Source of the DNA: Leeia aquatica
GTDB taxonomy: Bacteria; Pseudomonadota; Gammaproteobacteria; Burkholderiales; Leeiaceae
DNA length: 64,000 bases
Direction of reading: 5' to 3'
Assembly: GCF_012641365.1 (NCBI RefSeq)
Contig: NZ_JABAIM010000001.1
Location: 930,001 to 994,000 of the forward strand
A program made the position numbers and the translations under genes. Below are positions 9,865-18,379 of this stretch, piece by piece; position 1 is the first letter of the stretch, and every line of letters starts with the position of its first letter. The notes under the pieces are model-generated. The model searched no databases. It saw only the letters and a program-made list of their open reading frames with translations, and had not been told where the DNA came from.

Positions 9865-11490
9865 TCAGGCCACCATCTGGCGAGCCCGATCACGCAGCAC
9901 AAACTTCTGTACCTTGCCGGTACTGGTCTTGGGCAGCTCGCCCAGCAGCACCCGCTTCGGTACCTTGTAGTGCGCCAGATGCTCGCGGCACCACTGCAGC
10001 AGTTCTGCTTCTGCCGGCGCGGCCACCCCGCTGCGCAGGGCGACAAAGGCATAGGGCACCTCGCCCCACTTCTCGTCCGGGCACGCCACCACCGCCGCCT
10101 CCAGTACCGCCGGGTGCTGATAAAGCGCGGCCTCTACTTCGATGGAGGCGATGTTCTCGCCACCGGAGATAATGATGTCCTTGGCGCGGTCTTTCAGTTC
10201 GATATAGCCATCCGGGTGCAACACGCCGAGGTCACCGGAGTGGAACCAGCCTCCCGCAAACGCTTCCTCGGTTGCACTCGGGTTTTTCAGATAGCCTTTC
10301 ATCACGATGTTGCCGCGGAACATCACTTCGCCCAGCGACTGCCCATCGGCAGGCACCGGGGTCATCGTATCCGGGTTCATCACCGTCACCGCTTCCAGCA
10401 TCGGGTAGCGTACCCCCTGCCGCCGCAGGAAATCCGCCTGTCCGGCTTCGTCCATCTGCTCAAAGGCAGGCTGCCACTGGCACAGTGTGGCCGGGCCGTA
10501 GGTTTCGGTCAGGCCATACAGGTGCAGCACCTTGAAGCCGATGGCTTCCGCCGCACGGATGATCGGCACCGGCACGGGCGCCGCTGCGGCCTTGAACTGC
10601 ACGGTGCGCGGGAAGGTGCGGCGCTGCTCGGGCGGTGCATTGAGGAACAGGCCCAGCACCACCGCTGCCCCGCACATCACGTTGACCTGATGCTCGGCAA
10701 TCAGCCGGTACATGCTGGCGGCTTCGACCCGCCGCAGGCAGACCGAGGTGGCCCCGAGCGCAGCCAGCGTCCAGATGAAGCACCAACCATTGCAGTGGAA
10801 CATCGGCAAGGACCACAGGTAGACGGTATCTTGCGTCATCTGGCTGGAGAGGATGTTGCTCACCGCGTTCAGGTACGCGCCGCGGTGGTGGTAGACCACA
10901 CCTTTCGGGTTGCCGGTGGTGCCGGAGGTGTAATTGAGGCTGATCGCCTGCCATTCATCCACCAGAGCGGGCGCCTGCCAGTGCGGGTCACCTTCTTCCA
11001 GCAGGGTGGCGTAGTCCAGCGCACCAATCCGTTCGCCGCTGTCGTACTCGCTGTCGATGATGTCCACCAGCAGGGGCGGATGACTGCACAGCGCCACCGC
11101 AGCGCGGGCCAGCCCGGCAAACTCGCTGTCCACCAGCAGCACTTTGGCCTCGCCGTGATCCAGCTGAAACGCCAGCGTGCGGGCATCGAGCCGATAGTTG
11201 AGGGTATTCAGTACCGCCCCGCATAGCGGCACTGCAAAGTGGGCCTCAAACATTTCCGGAATATTGGGGGCGAGGATGGCGACCGTCTGCCCGGTCTGCA
11301 CCCCATGCTGAACCAGCGCGGAGGCGAACCGCCGCACCCGCTCGCCCACCTCACGCCAGCGGTAGCGGCGCTGGCCATGAATCACGGCCAGCTTGTCTGG
11401 CCATACCTGCTCGCTACGCTGCAAAAAGGTACACGGCGTCAGCGGCGTGTAGTTGGCCGGGTTGGGTGGCAGATCGTCCACAGCGTGCAT
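9865..11490 (-). CDS. Fatty-acyl-CoA synthetase (AMP-forming)
   Basis: 541 residues of the ANL adenylate-forming superfamily. Visible motifs: the P-loop-like YTSGTTGNPKG (about 185-195), the adenine-binding GLTETYGP, the YIELKDRAKDIIISGGENI hinge, and the C-terminal catalytic Lys in PKTSTGKVQKF. Closest in layout to medium/long-chain acyl-CoA synthetases of the acsA2/AlkK type that activate fatty acids for beta-oxidation; the exact chain length is inferred. The start at 11490 has AGGGAG about 8 nt upstream; an open frame continues to 11625 but has no ribosome site and looks non-coding. It has its own terminator, so it is probably monocistronic. Confidence 0.9.
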   Translation of the reverse strand: MHAVDDLPPNPANYTPLTPCTFLQRSEQVWPDKLAVIHGQRRYRWREVGERVRRFASALVQHGVQTGQTVAILAPNIPEMFEAHFAVPLCGAVLNTLNYRLDARTLAFQLDHGEAKVLLVDSEFAGLARAAVALCSHPPLLVDIIDSEYDSGERIGALDYATLLEEGDPHWQAPALVDEWQAISLNYTSGTTGNPKGVVYHHRGAYLNAVSNILSSQMTQDTVYLWSLPMFHCNGWCFIWTLAALGATSVCLRRVEAASMYRLIAEHQVNVMCGAAVVLGLFLNAPPEQRRTFPRTVQFKAAAAPVPVPIIRAAEAIGFKVLHLYGLTETYGPATLCQWQPAFEQMDEAGQADFLRRQGVRYPMLEAVTVMNPDTMTPVPADGQSLGEVMFRGNIVMKGYLKNPSATEEAFAGGWFHSGDLGVLHPDGYIELKDRAKDIIISGGENIASIEVEAALYQHPAVLEAAVVACPDEKWGEVPYAFVALRSGVAAPAEAELLQWCREHLAHYKVPKRVLLGELPKTSTGKVQKFVLRDRARQMVA

Positions 11491-11646
11491 GCAGCGCTCC
11501 CTCTCAGGGTATTTGGGCTCCTGAGTACATAGCAAACGACGTGCCAGCTGGCCTTTCCCGCATGGCGCGCCTGCTGGCAAGCGGTCTGGCAAGCCATGCC
11601 CTCCAGATGGGGTTGCCATGGTCAAGCGGGAGAATTGTCTGGAAAA

Positions 11647-11719
11647 TCGGACAGTACCGACAGAATGTCGTTATTGCTCAGTGAGCAGGTGGAATTCCAG
11701 AAAATAAGACAATGTCCGA
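11647..11719. promoter_or_regulatory. Possible operator: separated inverted repeat upstream of the acyl-CoA synthetase
   Basis: TCGGACA (11647-11653) and TGTCCGA (11713-11719) form an inverted pair 66 bp apart. In between lie further GACA/TGTC words and a GCTC-AGT-GAGC palindrome (11676-11686). This sits about 160 bp upstream of the synthetase start, in the only non-coding stretch there. No known regulator consensus is recognised (it is not a PsrA or FadR box). Confidence 0.25.
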
Positions 11720-11779
11720 TAATTCAGACAAGCCATCATGAAGGCGGCCTCGCCTGCACGCACCCCGCGACAGCAAGGC

Positions 11780-12202
11780 TTATTTACGGCTGAGGCAATC
11801 CAGATAGATGGCCGGGTCCGGCATGGTCTGGTAGCGCTGGGCGTGCCACAGCATCTCGCCAAAGCAGTCGAGGAAGGCATGGACCGCCTCATGCTCGCTA
11901 CCCAGCTTGAGGCACAGGCGATGAAAATGGGCGCGTACGCCGGGCGGCTGGTCGATGCTGAGCTGCTCGCGGATCGACAGGTGCATCATCAGATGCAGGA
12001 AGGGGTTGGGCTCGCCCTGCTCTGCCGGATAATCCCGCGTCAGGTAACGATCCGGGTCGGACAGGATGGCGTGGTATTCCGGATGCTCACCGATCACGTC
12101 CAGTGCCATCGCCTCCAGCGGGGTCAAAGGCAGGCCATCGTGGTGCTTGCGCCAAGTATCAAACAGGAACTGGCGGGCCTGATCGCGGCTGGGGTCGAAC
12201 AT
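11780..12202 (-). CDS. DUF1841 family protein
   Basis: 140 residues. The sequence opens MFDPSRDQARQFLFDTWRKH and contains PLTPLEAMALDVIGEHPEYH and FLHLMMHLSIREQLSID, the recognisable pattern of DUF1841 proteins of beta- and gammaproteobacteria. The function of the family is not established. It begins 2 bp after the stop of nth on the same strand, so the two form an operon, a context often seen for this family and one that hints at a housekeeping role. Confidence 0.8.
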   Translation of the reverse strand: MFDPSRDQARQFLFDTWRKHHDGLPLTPLEAMALDVIGEHPEYHAILSDPDRYLTRDYPAEQGEPNPFLHLMMHLSIREQLSIDQPPGVRAHFHRLCLKLGSEHEAVHAFLDCFGEMLWHAQRYQTMPDPAIYLDCLSRK

Positions 12203-12204
12203 GC

Positions 12205-12849
12205 TTACTCACTCACCGGAACGGTACGGCCCGGAAATTCACACAGATCGGCAATGATACACGACTCACAATGCGGCTTGCGCGCCGTACAGGTATAGCG
12301 GCCATGCAAAATCAGCCAGTGGTGGGCGTCCAGCAGGTACTCCGCAGGGATCACCTTCAGCAACTTGTCCTCCACCGCTCGCACGTCCTTGCCTGGAGCC
12401 AACCGCGTGCGATTGGAGAGGCGGAAGATATGGGTGTCCACCGCCATGGTCGGCTGGCGGAAAATGGTGTTGAGGATCACATTGGCTGTCTTGCGGCCCA
12501 CCCCCGGCAAGGCCTCCAGCGCAGCGCGCTCCGCCGGCACCTCGCCGTCGTGCCGCTCAAGCAACAGCTGACAGGTCTCGATCACATGCTTGGCCTTGCT
12601 GCGGTAGAGGCCAATGCGATTGATGAAACCCTCCAGCCTCTCCTGCCCCAGCGCCAGAATCGCCGCCGGGGTGTTGGCCACCGGATACAGCTCACGGGTA
12701 CACAGGTTCACGCTCTTGTCGGTGGCCTGCGCGGAGAGCATCACCGCCACCAGTAGTTCGAACGGCGTGCGGTATTCCAGCTCGGTGGTCGGTTCCGGAT
12801 TGGCGGCAGCCAGCCGGGCGAAAATCTGTCGGCGCTTGTCGGCGTTCAT
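12205..12849 (-). CDS. nth: Endonuclease III (DNA glycosylase/AP lyase)
   Basis: 214 residues, the usual size. It removes oxidised pyrimidines from DNA in base-excision repair. The helix-hairpin-helix is LPGVGRKTAN with catalytic K120, and the catalytic Asp is D138 in AVDTH. The 4Fe-4S cluster ligands are at C187, C194, C197 and C203 (C-X6-C-X2-C-X5-C), matching the E. coli numbering. It overlaps nothing and is followed at once by the DUF1841 gene. Rnf genes, a frequent neighbour, are absent here. Confidence 0.97.
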   Translation of the reverse strand: MNADKRRQIFARLAAANPEPTTELEYRTPFELLVAVMLSAQATDKSVNLCTRELYPVANTPAAILALGQERLEGFINRIGLYRSKAKHVIETCQLLLERHDGEVPAERAALEALPGVGRKTANVILNTIFRQPTMAVDTHIFRLSNRTRLAPGKDVRAVEDKLLKVIPAEYLLDAHHWLILHGRYTCTARKPHCESCIIADLCEFPGRTVPVSE

Positions 12850-12963
12850 CGGGGTTGGGCTCCAAAAACGGCATTATGCCTGAGCCGAGGGTGTCCGGCA
12901 GCCCCTTGCCCGGCGCTGCGGGCCGCTTGCGATACTGCGATGAACCATGCCAGCATACGGCCT

Positions 12964-13108
12964 CAGAACCTGTTTATAGTCTGCTGCGCGACGGCGATAC
13001 GGCGTTGAAAACAACTTCGGAATGCTCATTTACCACCGAGTAAACTCCGCTTCCTCAGCCGTTTTCGCCTTGTCTCACCCTCGCTCGCGAGACCATAAAC
13101 AGGTTCTC
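12964..13108. repeat. Palindromic MITE-like repeat element (about 145 bp)
   Basis: Both ends carry near-identical inverted repeats: AGAACCTGTTTATAGTCT at the left, and its complement with one change (AGACCATAAACAGGTTCT) at the right, about 18 bp each. The interior also folds back on itself (CGGAATGCTCATTTAC against GTAAACTCCG, and GCCGTTTTCGCC against GGCGTTGAAAAC). There is no coding capacity. It lies in the gap between nth and a GNAT gene, close to the GNAT ribosome site. Only one copy is seen in this window, so whether it is dispersed in the genome is inferred from its form. Confidence 0.7.
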
Positions 13109-13124
13109 AGAACAAGGAGACCGC

Positions 13125-13541
13125 ATGCCCGAGATCATTCTGGACGAAAACCCCGCTGACACCGACATCCAGATACTGGAAGATGGCGTCACCCGCTACG
13201 GGCGCAACCTGTCGCAAGGCGATGCGCGACCGCTGGCCTGCTGGATACGGCAGGATGGGCAATTGCGGGGTGGGGTGTGTGGCCGTACCGAGCTGGGCCG
13301 CCTGTTCATCCAGTACCTGTGGGTAGATGAGGCACAGCGCGGGCAAGGCTGGGCCAGCGCGCTGCTGAACCAGATCGAAGCCGCGGCCCGCGAGCGCGGC
13401 TGCCGCGATGCCTTGATCGAGACCCTGCTCGACCCGGTGGCCGAGCTGTACCAGCGACGCGGCTATCAGGTACTGGCTTGCATTCCGGACTGGGTGGGCC
13501 GCTTCAGCCGCACCATCCTGTGCAAACCCTTGCAGGATTGA
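13125..13541 (+). CDS. GNAT-family N-acetyltransferase
   Basis: 138 residues forming one GNAT fold. The acetyl-CoA-binding loop is QRGQGWASALLNQIE (about 72-86, an RGQGW variant of the R/QxxGxG/A motif), preceded by the LFIQYLWVDEA strand and followed by ELYQRRGYQVLA. The acceptor is unknown. The ribosome site AAGGAG is 5-6 nt before the ATG. The palindromic repeat ends 16 bp upstream of the start and so lies in the 5' leader. It is convergent with the next gene, with no gap. Confidence 0.85.
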   Translation: MPEIILDENPADTDIQILEDGVTRYGRNLSQGDARPLACWIRQDGQLRGGVCGRTELGRLFIQYLWVDEAQRGQGWASALLNQIEAAARERGCRDALIETLLDPVAELYQRRGYQVLACIPDWVGRFSRTILCKPLQD

Positions 13542-13865
13542 TCAGTGCAGGGTGAGTGCGCGGCGGATACGGATACGTTTGTACAGCCCATAAAAGGCGA
13601 CCAGCATAAAGCAAACGCCCACCGCAGCAATCGCCCCGACCACGGCCATGCGGCCTTGCTGCATGGTATCAAAGGCCTTGTAGAGCGCAACCAGGGTACG
13701 GTCCATGGTCACCGACGCCACATCACCCTGCTCCAGCTCCAGCAACTCCTTGTTCTGGAACCAGGCCCAGACAAAGAACACCGCGCCGATCAGGTTCCAA
13801 CCCCAAAAGCTCTTGAAGACGCTGCGATCCGACCGGCCATGGTACATATTGGGAGAAACACTCAT
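13542..13865 (-). CDS. Small membrane protein, unrecognised
   Basis: 107 residues with two hydrophobic helices (about 20-38, FWGWNLIGAVFFVWAWF, and about 72-92), separated by a charged linker, plus a basic tail KRIRIRRALTLH. The start is 2 bp after the stop of the zinc-ribbon gene on the same strand, so it is probably translated with it. Function unknown. Confidence 0.6.
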   Translation of the reverse strand: MSVSPNMYHGRSDRSVFKSFWGWNLIGAVFFVWAWFQNKELLELEQGDVASVTMDRTLVALYKAFDTMQQGRMAVVGAIAAVGVCFMLVAFYGLYKRIRIRRALTLH

Positions 13866-13867
13866 GC

Positions 13868-14560
13868 TCAGGGCCTCCTCGCTTCAGCCACAAAGAAATG
13901 CAGTTCCGCTCCGTTTTCATCGGTGCCATTCAGCTGGAAGCGCTCTGGCAGGTCGGCACGGCTCAGGCGGAAATGCTGCTGCGTTTGCAGGTCGCTCTCG
14001 GGCGGTACTGAGCAGCGATTGGTTTCACAGCCACCAGCATAAGGCATTACGGTCACGTCCTTGTCCGTCACCCGCTCCACCTTCAGCCAGCGGAAGCGGG
14101 GGAGAGGCTGCTCGGTGGTGTTATAAGCAATCTGCATCCCCAACATCAGGTCACCCACCTGGGGCGCTCGGCTGACCTGCTCCCGCACCCGCTCACCGCG
14201 CCCCTGGATGTACATCCACACCCCCAGCCCGATGAAGATCAGCAGCAGCATGCCCAGGAACAGTTTGAAAAACAACTTCAGCCGGGAGGTAGCGGGCTGC
14301 AGCACCGCCTGCTGCTTTTCTGCCAGATAGGCCTCTTCCAGCAGGTCGTCCCAGTTCAAGGGATGCAGCTCATTGTGACAAGCGGGGCAGGACACCAGTC
14401 CACTGACATTTTTTGTCATCTTCACAGCGCCGCCGGTTTCCACCTGGCGCTGGAAATACTCCACCTTCAGGCTGCCATGATTGCAATACGGGCACGACCG
14501 CGGCAGGCTGGCCTGATGGATCGGGACATACGTAATGGTATATGACTGGGAAATGATCAT
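13868..14560 (-). CDS. Zinc-ribbon membrane protein, paralogue A
   Basis: 230 residues. The N-terminus carries two Cys pairs 35-36 residues apart (CPYC about 23-26, CPAC about 59-62), a likely zinc ribbon. One transmembrane helix follows (about 97-117, LFFKLFLGMLLLIFIGLGVW), then a soluble domain with PYAGGCETNRCSVPPESDLQ. The gene at 14775-15467 is a clear paralogue with the same order of parts: VPIHQASLPRSCPYC versus RPIHQLSLPGQCPHC, and VMPYAGGC versus LIPYAGSC. Function unknown. The ribosome site is weak. Confidence 0.65.
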   Translation of the reverse strand: MIISQSYTITYVPIHQASLPRSCPYCNHGSLKVEYFQRQVETGGAVKMTKNVSGLVSCPACHNELHPLNWDDLLEEAYLAEKQQAVLQPATSRLKLFFKLFLGMLLLIFIGLGVWMYIQGRGERVREQVSRAPQVGDLMLGMQIAYNTTEQPLPRFRWLKVERVTDKDVTVMPYAGGCETNRCSVPPESDLQTQQHFRLSRADLPERFQLNGTDENGAELHFFVAEARRP

Positions 14561-14774
14561 AGGTAAGTCCGCTAAAACGGCAGGCCGTCACATAGACCAT
14601 GCATTATGTCATCGGTATGGCCGGGGTGCCAGTGCAGCCTCCTTGCGTTTTGGCTTCACTTAAGGAAGCAGCCAGAATTCGGTCACAGTGCATTCATCGG
14701 TCAGTACACACGACCAAGCATACACAGCCTGCTTCCTGCAGCAGCCTTGCTTGAGTTGTCTGCACTGCAGCGCA

Positions 14775-15467
14775 TCAGGGCCGCTCGAAATCCACAACAA
14801 AATAGTGCCGCTCAGCCCCGCGAGCATCCTGCCCATTCAGGTTATTACCGGTCTTGCGGAAATCTTCGCGGCTGGCCTGAAAGCGCAGCCCCGGCTGCAG
14901 CGCAGATTCTGACGGTTTGGGGCAATCGTCCCGTGTGGTGCAGCTCCCGGCATAGGGAATCAGACTGAACTCAAGGTCCCCCACTTGCACCACTTTCAAC
15001 CAGAGATAGGTGGACTTGGGCTCCGGGTCAGTATCCGTCGCAATCGGCATGGCCAGCAGCCTATCCCCCGGCTGGGGCTGCTGGCTGATGGCCGTACGCA
15101 GTTGATGATCCGTCCAGGCCGAAATCGCCCAGATCAGCAGTGGCACAACCAGCAGCAGCATCGCCATCAGGAGCTTGGCAGGTGTCTTCCAGCGGAAGAA
15201 AGGAGGCAAACGCACCGCCTGCTGCTCACCGGCCTGACAGGCCTCGGTCAACGCCTTATCCCAGGTGGCGGGAGCGCACTCACGCTGGCAGGCCGTGCAG
15301 GACACCCGTCTGCTCAGCTGATCCGTCAGTCTCAGGGTCCATCGGGTTTCTCGCTGCAGCTGAAAGTAGTGCCCGGTGAGCGCCTGTGCACCGCAGTGCG
15401 GGCACTGCCCGGGCAGGCTGAGCTGATGAATGGGCCGGTAAGTGGTGGTCATCGACAGAGTTGCCAT
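14775..15467 (-). CDS. Zinc-ribbon membrane protein, paralogue B
   Basis: 230 residues from the ATG at 15467 (AAGGAG 12 nt upstream); the frame is open to 15542 but without a ribosome site. Same design as paralogue A: CPHC and CTAC pairs, one transmembrane helix (LLMAMLLLVVPLLIWAIS), then a soluble domain containing PYAGSCTTRDDCPKPSESALQ. The soluble domain probably faces the periplasm, where its conserved cysteines could pair. 214 bp separate it from paralogue A, so the two may have separate promoters. Function unknown. Confidence 0.65.
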   Translation of the reverse strand: MATLSMTTTYRPIHQLSLPGQCPHCGAQALTGHYFQLQRETRWTLRLTDQLSRRVSCTACQRECAPATWDKALTEACQAGEQQAVRLPPFFRWKTPAKLLMAMLLLVVPLLIWAISAWTDHQLRTAISQQPQPGDRLLAMPIATDTDPEPKSTYLWLKVVQVGDLEFSLIPYAGSCTTRDDCPKPSESALQPGLRFQASREDFRKTGNNLNGQDARGAERHYFVVDFERP

Positions 15468-15529
15468 GCTGTGCTGCGCTCCTTGCTTTCCCGTTCCTGC
15501 AGGCACCCGCCTGCAGCCACCATGCCAGT

Positions 15530-15976
15530 TTACTGCGGGCACGCCACCGGCTGCGGCTTGCCGCTGCTCACCACCTGCAGCAATTGCGCCGTGTCATAGA
15601 CATCGGACTGCTCGGTATTGACCACATAGTGGCCGATCCGCAACGTGGCCGTCCCCTTGAAGCCGCACTGGCCTTTGGCAGGCTTGGCGGGCAGCTTCAG
15701 CATCGACCGCGCTTTGGTCTGTGGATCAAAGCAGAACCAGGCACTGCGGGTATCGCCCTTCTCACGCGGGATCAGGCCTGCGGTGGCTTTATCCGGGGTG
15801 AAACACAGCGTATCCCCCAGCAGCTCATCGCTGCTGTCTTGCAGGTATTGCCCGCTCACCACCACTTCGCCGCTGTAATACACCAGCGCATCCTTCTGGT
15901 GATGACGCTGCAAGGCCGGTGCAGCTTGCGCGCCCAGCGCCAGCGCACACAAAGCAGCCCAATACATCCGTTTCAT
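15530..15976 (-). CDS. Secreted protein, unrecognised
   Basis: 148 residues from the ATG at 15976, which has AGGAGG 7 nt upstream. Signal peptide MKRMYWAALCALALGAQA|AP. The mature part has cysteines in CFTPDKA, WFCFDPQTKAR, GQCGFKGTA and VACPQ, probably forming two disulfides in the periplasm. Its middle (DALVYYSGEVVVSGQYLQ) looks like a short beta-rich domain. No family recognised. It sits next to the zinc-ribbon paralogues on the same strand, and the gap to paralogue B is 62 bp. Confidence 0.6.
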   Translation of the reverse strand: MKRMYWAALCALALGAQAAPALQRHHQKDALVYYSGEVVVSGQYLQDSSDELLGDTLCFTPDKATAGLIPREKGDTRSAWFCFDPQTKARSMLKLPAKPAKGQCGFKGTATLRIGHYVVNTEQSDVYDTAQLLQVVSSGKPQPVACPQ

Positions 15977-16080
15977 GGTGTTCCTCCTGTTGATCGTGTG
16001 GCGATTATATGCATATTGAATGATCTGGACACCCTGCCTGAACGAGCACCACGCCATCGTAGCGCCGCGCCTGGCAAACT

Positions 16081-16416
16081 TCATTGCCCCATCTGCTGCA
16101 ACCAGGGAATACTGGCGGCCAGCATCACGGTGGTCAGCCCCTGGCCCAGCACCCGTGCGGTGACCGGCTCAGGGGAGCTTTTCTCGGCGGATTGCAGCAG
16201 CGGGGCCAGCAAGGCCAGGCTCAACAGCAACACCGGCACCAGCCAGGCCAGGCGGGGCATGCACGCCAGCGCCAGCACACCCAGCAGCAGGCAGGCACCA
16301 ACATACAGCAGCACCAGCTCGGCCTGGCGGCGCAACCTGGCCTCTGCGGTGAGCACCAGATAGCCACACACCCCGATGCCCACCGGCACACACGCCACCC
16401 ACAGCATGCTGTTCAT
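16081..16416 (-). CDS. Small membrane protein, unrecognised
   Basis: 111 residues from the ATG at 16416, with a GAGGGGG ribosome site upstream. Four hydrophobic segments are visible: MLWVACVPVGIGVCGYLVL, LVLLYVGACLLLGVLALA, LVPVLLLSLALLAPLL and a final one around LTTVMLAASIPWL. Function unknown. The upstream gap holds two short hairpins, GTAGC-AA-GCTAC (16449-16460) and the inverted repeat at 16488-16504. Confidence 0.5.
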   Translation of the reverse strand: MNSMLWVACVPVGIGVCGYLVLTAEARLRRQAELVLLYVGACLLLGVLALACMPRLAWLVPVLLLSLALLAPLLQSAEKSSPEPVTARVLGQGLTTVMLAASIPWLQQMGQ

Positions 16417-16487
16417 CCCCAGCCCCCTCGCTCTTGATGGAAGGCATGGTAGCAAGCTACGGATTTTATTGATGAAATGGATGTGCA

Positions 16488-16504
16488 GTATCAGAAAGTG
16501 ATAC
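16488..16504. promoter_or_regulatory. Short perfect inverted repeat, possible operator
   Basis: GTATCA and TGATAC arms around GAAAG. It lies in the 138-bp gap between a small membrane-protein gene and the broken DCC-family gene. No consensus is recognised. Confidence 0.2.
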
Positions 16505-16554
16505 CTGACAGATCACCCATGCGGCGCTGATACTACGGCAAGGCGGGCAAACGG

Positions 16555-16910
16555 CTACACCATACCTTGCCTGTTGCGCTGTACAGGCTCAGCGGCGGTC
16601 TGCGCCACCTCTGGCTGCCAAATGTGCTCACCCATTGCAGCTGAGGGCACCATGCAGTAGTCACGCCGTCCAAACCAGTGAAAACGATGGCGAGCCACGG
16701 TCCGGTACAGGGCATCGCGCAAAGGGCGTGGCACCAGCCACAGCAGTAGCCCCAGCACTTTCATCGGCAGACTCAAACGCCACAGGATACGGATGCAGGC
16801 GGTCGAGTGCGTATAGGCACGTGAGTCTTCCAGCAGCACAAAGCTCTCCGGATCATCTGTCGACATGCCGAGTTGAGGAGTTCACGACCGATCAGTTGCG
16901 GTGACTTGCT
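16555..16910 (-). pseudogene. Truncated, frameshifted DCC-family thiol-disulfide oxidoreductase-like gene
   Basis: The readable part (STDDPESFVLLEDSRAYTHS ... LVPRPLRDALYRTVARHRFHWFGRRDYCMVP) is the C-terminal two thirds of a DUF393/DCC protein. The N-terminal domain with the DGxCxxC active site is missing. Upstream of the ATG at 16864-16866 the same strand continues in another frame as SPQLIGRELLNS, which resembles the family's preceding segment, so a frameshift lies near 16870. Nothing recognisable remains beyond about 16910, where the AT-rich acyltransferase region begins. There is no ribosome site at the apparent start. It could still make a ~103-residue peptide, but DCC activity is not expected. 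Confidence 0.6.
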
Positions 16911-16961
16911 TTTTAGAAGATATTCGTCCCGGGCCCAACAAATAGGTTTCGACTAGAGCAA

Positions 16962-18182
16962 TTAGCTTTTGAATCTGGCTGACATTATAATAAACCTTGA
17001 CTCAAAAAGATTATATGAAACCTGAGCCAATGCAGCTGTCGCCATGATGCATATAGTGCACATTAAGGCATACCCGAAGTATCCATTCGGCAGATGCTTT
17101 AAAATCTGATTAGCCAGGAAATAGATAATAGTTGTATGGAAAACATATAGCCCATAGCTTACCTCTCCCAACTTTGTGACGCACTTGTTGCATAAGATAT
17201 TGCTCAAATACTTTGTGGTAATCGCTAGTTTATTCAGCGAAAACTGAGCGCAAGTCTCGATGCTCAGAACGGTGAAAACAATGATGCAAGACAGCGCGGC
17301 AGAGAGAGAAAAAACTAGAGCGCTTTCGTTTCCTGTTGTTGCGGCAGTAGCATGCGGAAGGTGGTAAAGTTTATTATAAATTCCATACCCGCAGATTGCT
17401 ATCAAACCCTGCAGTGGAACATTTCGTCCGGCAAACAAAAGAAAGGACCTTCCTTTTTCTGATCTATAAAGCCAAGCCAGTAGCGCTCCTAAAAAGAAAG
17501 AATCAATCCCTCCAATTAGGTTAACATATACAAAAAGTGGGCCATAAATATTGAATGCACTGACCTTTAATATCCCAGAAAACCAGAAGAATAAAATTAT
17601 TACCACGAATGGAAACCAAACATTTCTATGGAAGTCAATTTTTTTACATAGCATAGTGAACAGTACAAAACTGATTGAAAATGCTGCATAAAACTGAATC
17701 TCAACAGTGATTGACCATAAAGGGCCAATCACACCCCCGACTCCACCCCAGTCAATATCAAATAACGCGGAAGAAAAGTTCGATACAAATGTCAAATAAA
17801 ATGGGATGGCAGACAAAAATCTAAAGTACTCTTCACCTTGGACGTAAAGAGGTCCGATTCCGACTCCAATAAATGGAAATATAACGAACCCAATAGCTGC
17901 AACAACGAAATATAACGGCAATAAGCGAAGTGCTCTTCTGGCAAAGAAATTTCCTACCGAGAAATTGCCGGTCTTGTCTATTTCACTCATTGCCAAATAC
18001 GTGACAAGAAAAGCACTGAGCACAAAAAAAACCTGCACTCCAACCCAGTTGGTAAATTGCATGTGCCTTATCCAGCTGGAATTCAATGTCTGCGGAAGAT
18101 GGCCAATAAACACCCATCCAAATGCAAAGAAGCGCAACCCATTTAGCGCTGCAAACTGATGATTTGTTTTCATTTTATCCAT
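16962..18182 (-). CDS. Acyltransferase 3 (OafA/YrhL-like) membrane protein
   Basis: 406 residues with about ten hydrophobic helices. The family start is clear: NGLRFFAFGWVFIGH (RFxA..WVxxxH), then WVGVQVFFVLSAFLVTYL and FFARRALRLLPLYF. These proteins O-acetylate surface sugars such as O-antigen, exopolysaccharide or peptidoglycan; the substrate here is unknown and no polysaccharide genes are adjacent. The gene is visibly AT-rich (many AAA/ATT/TTT codons) compared with its GC-rich neighbours, which points to recent transfer. It abuts a broken gene (16555-16910). A second in-frame ATG lies three codons in. Confidence 0.88.
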   Translation of the reverse strand: MDKMKTNHQFAALNGLRFFAFGWVFIGHLPQTLNSSWIRHMQFTNWVGVQVFFVLSAFLVTYLAMSEIDKTGNFSVGNFFARRALRLLPLYFVVAAIGFVIFPFIGVGIGPLYVQGEEYFRFLSAIPFYLTFVSNFSSALFDIDWGGVGGVIGPLWSITVEIQFYAAFSISFVLFTMLCKKIDFHRNVWFPFVVIILFFWFSGILKVSAFNIYGPLFVYVNLIGGIDSFFLGALLAWLYRSEKGRSFLLFAGRNVPLQGLIAICGYGIYNKLYHLPHATAATTGNESALVFSLSAALSCIIVFTVLSIETCAQFSLNKLAITTKYLSNILCNKCVTKLGEVSYGLYVFHTTIIYFLANQILKHLPNGYFGYALMCTICIMATAALAQVSYNLFESRFIIMSARFKS

Positions 18183-18379
18183 AAGTTCAAGTCTAAGGAG
18201 TCGGTGTTGAAGTATTCGATTTCATGCCTCAAACGTGCAGCTCCTTGTGGGGCATTACACAGCTTCAGGAGTGGTATTCAGGTAGCATCATGCATGCTCA
18301 GGTGGCCTCTCTCTTATCCGGAAACTGCCCACCCATCCCAAGCAGCCGGAACTTTGTACGCACCCCTCTTGAACAGTAG

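Noticed and set aside
9628-11226. A 532-codon plus-strand frame opposite the acyl-CoA synthetase.
   Set aside because: No domain, His/Gln/Arg-rich as typical of shadow frames, and it crosses the ECF sigma factor end and a terminator.
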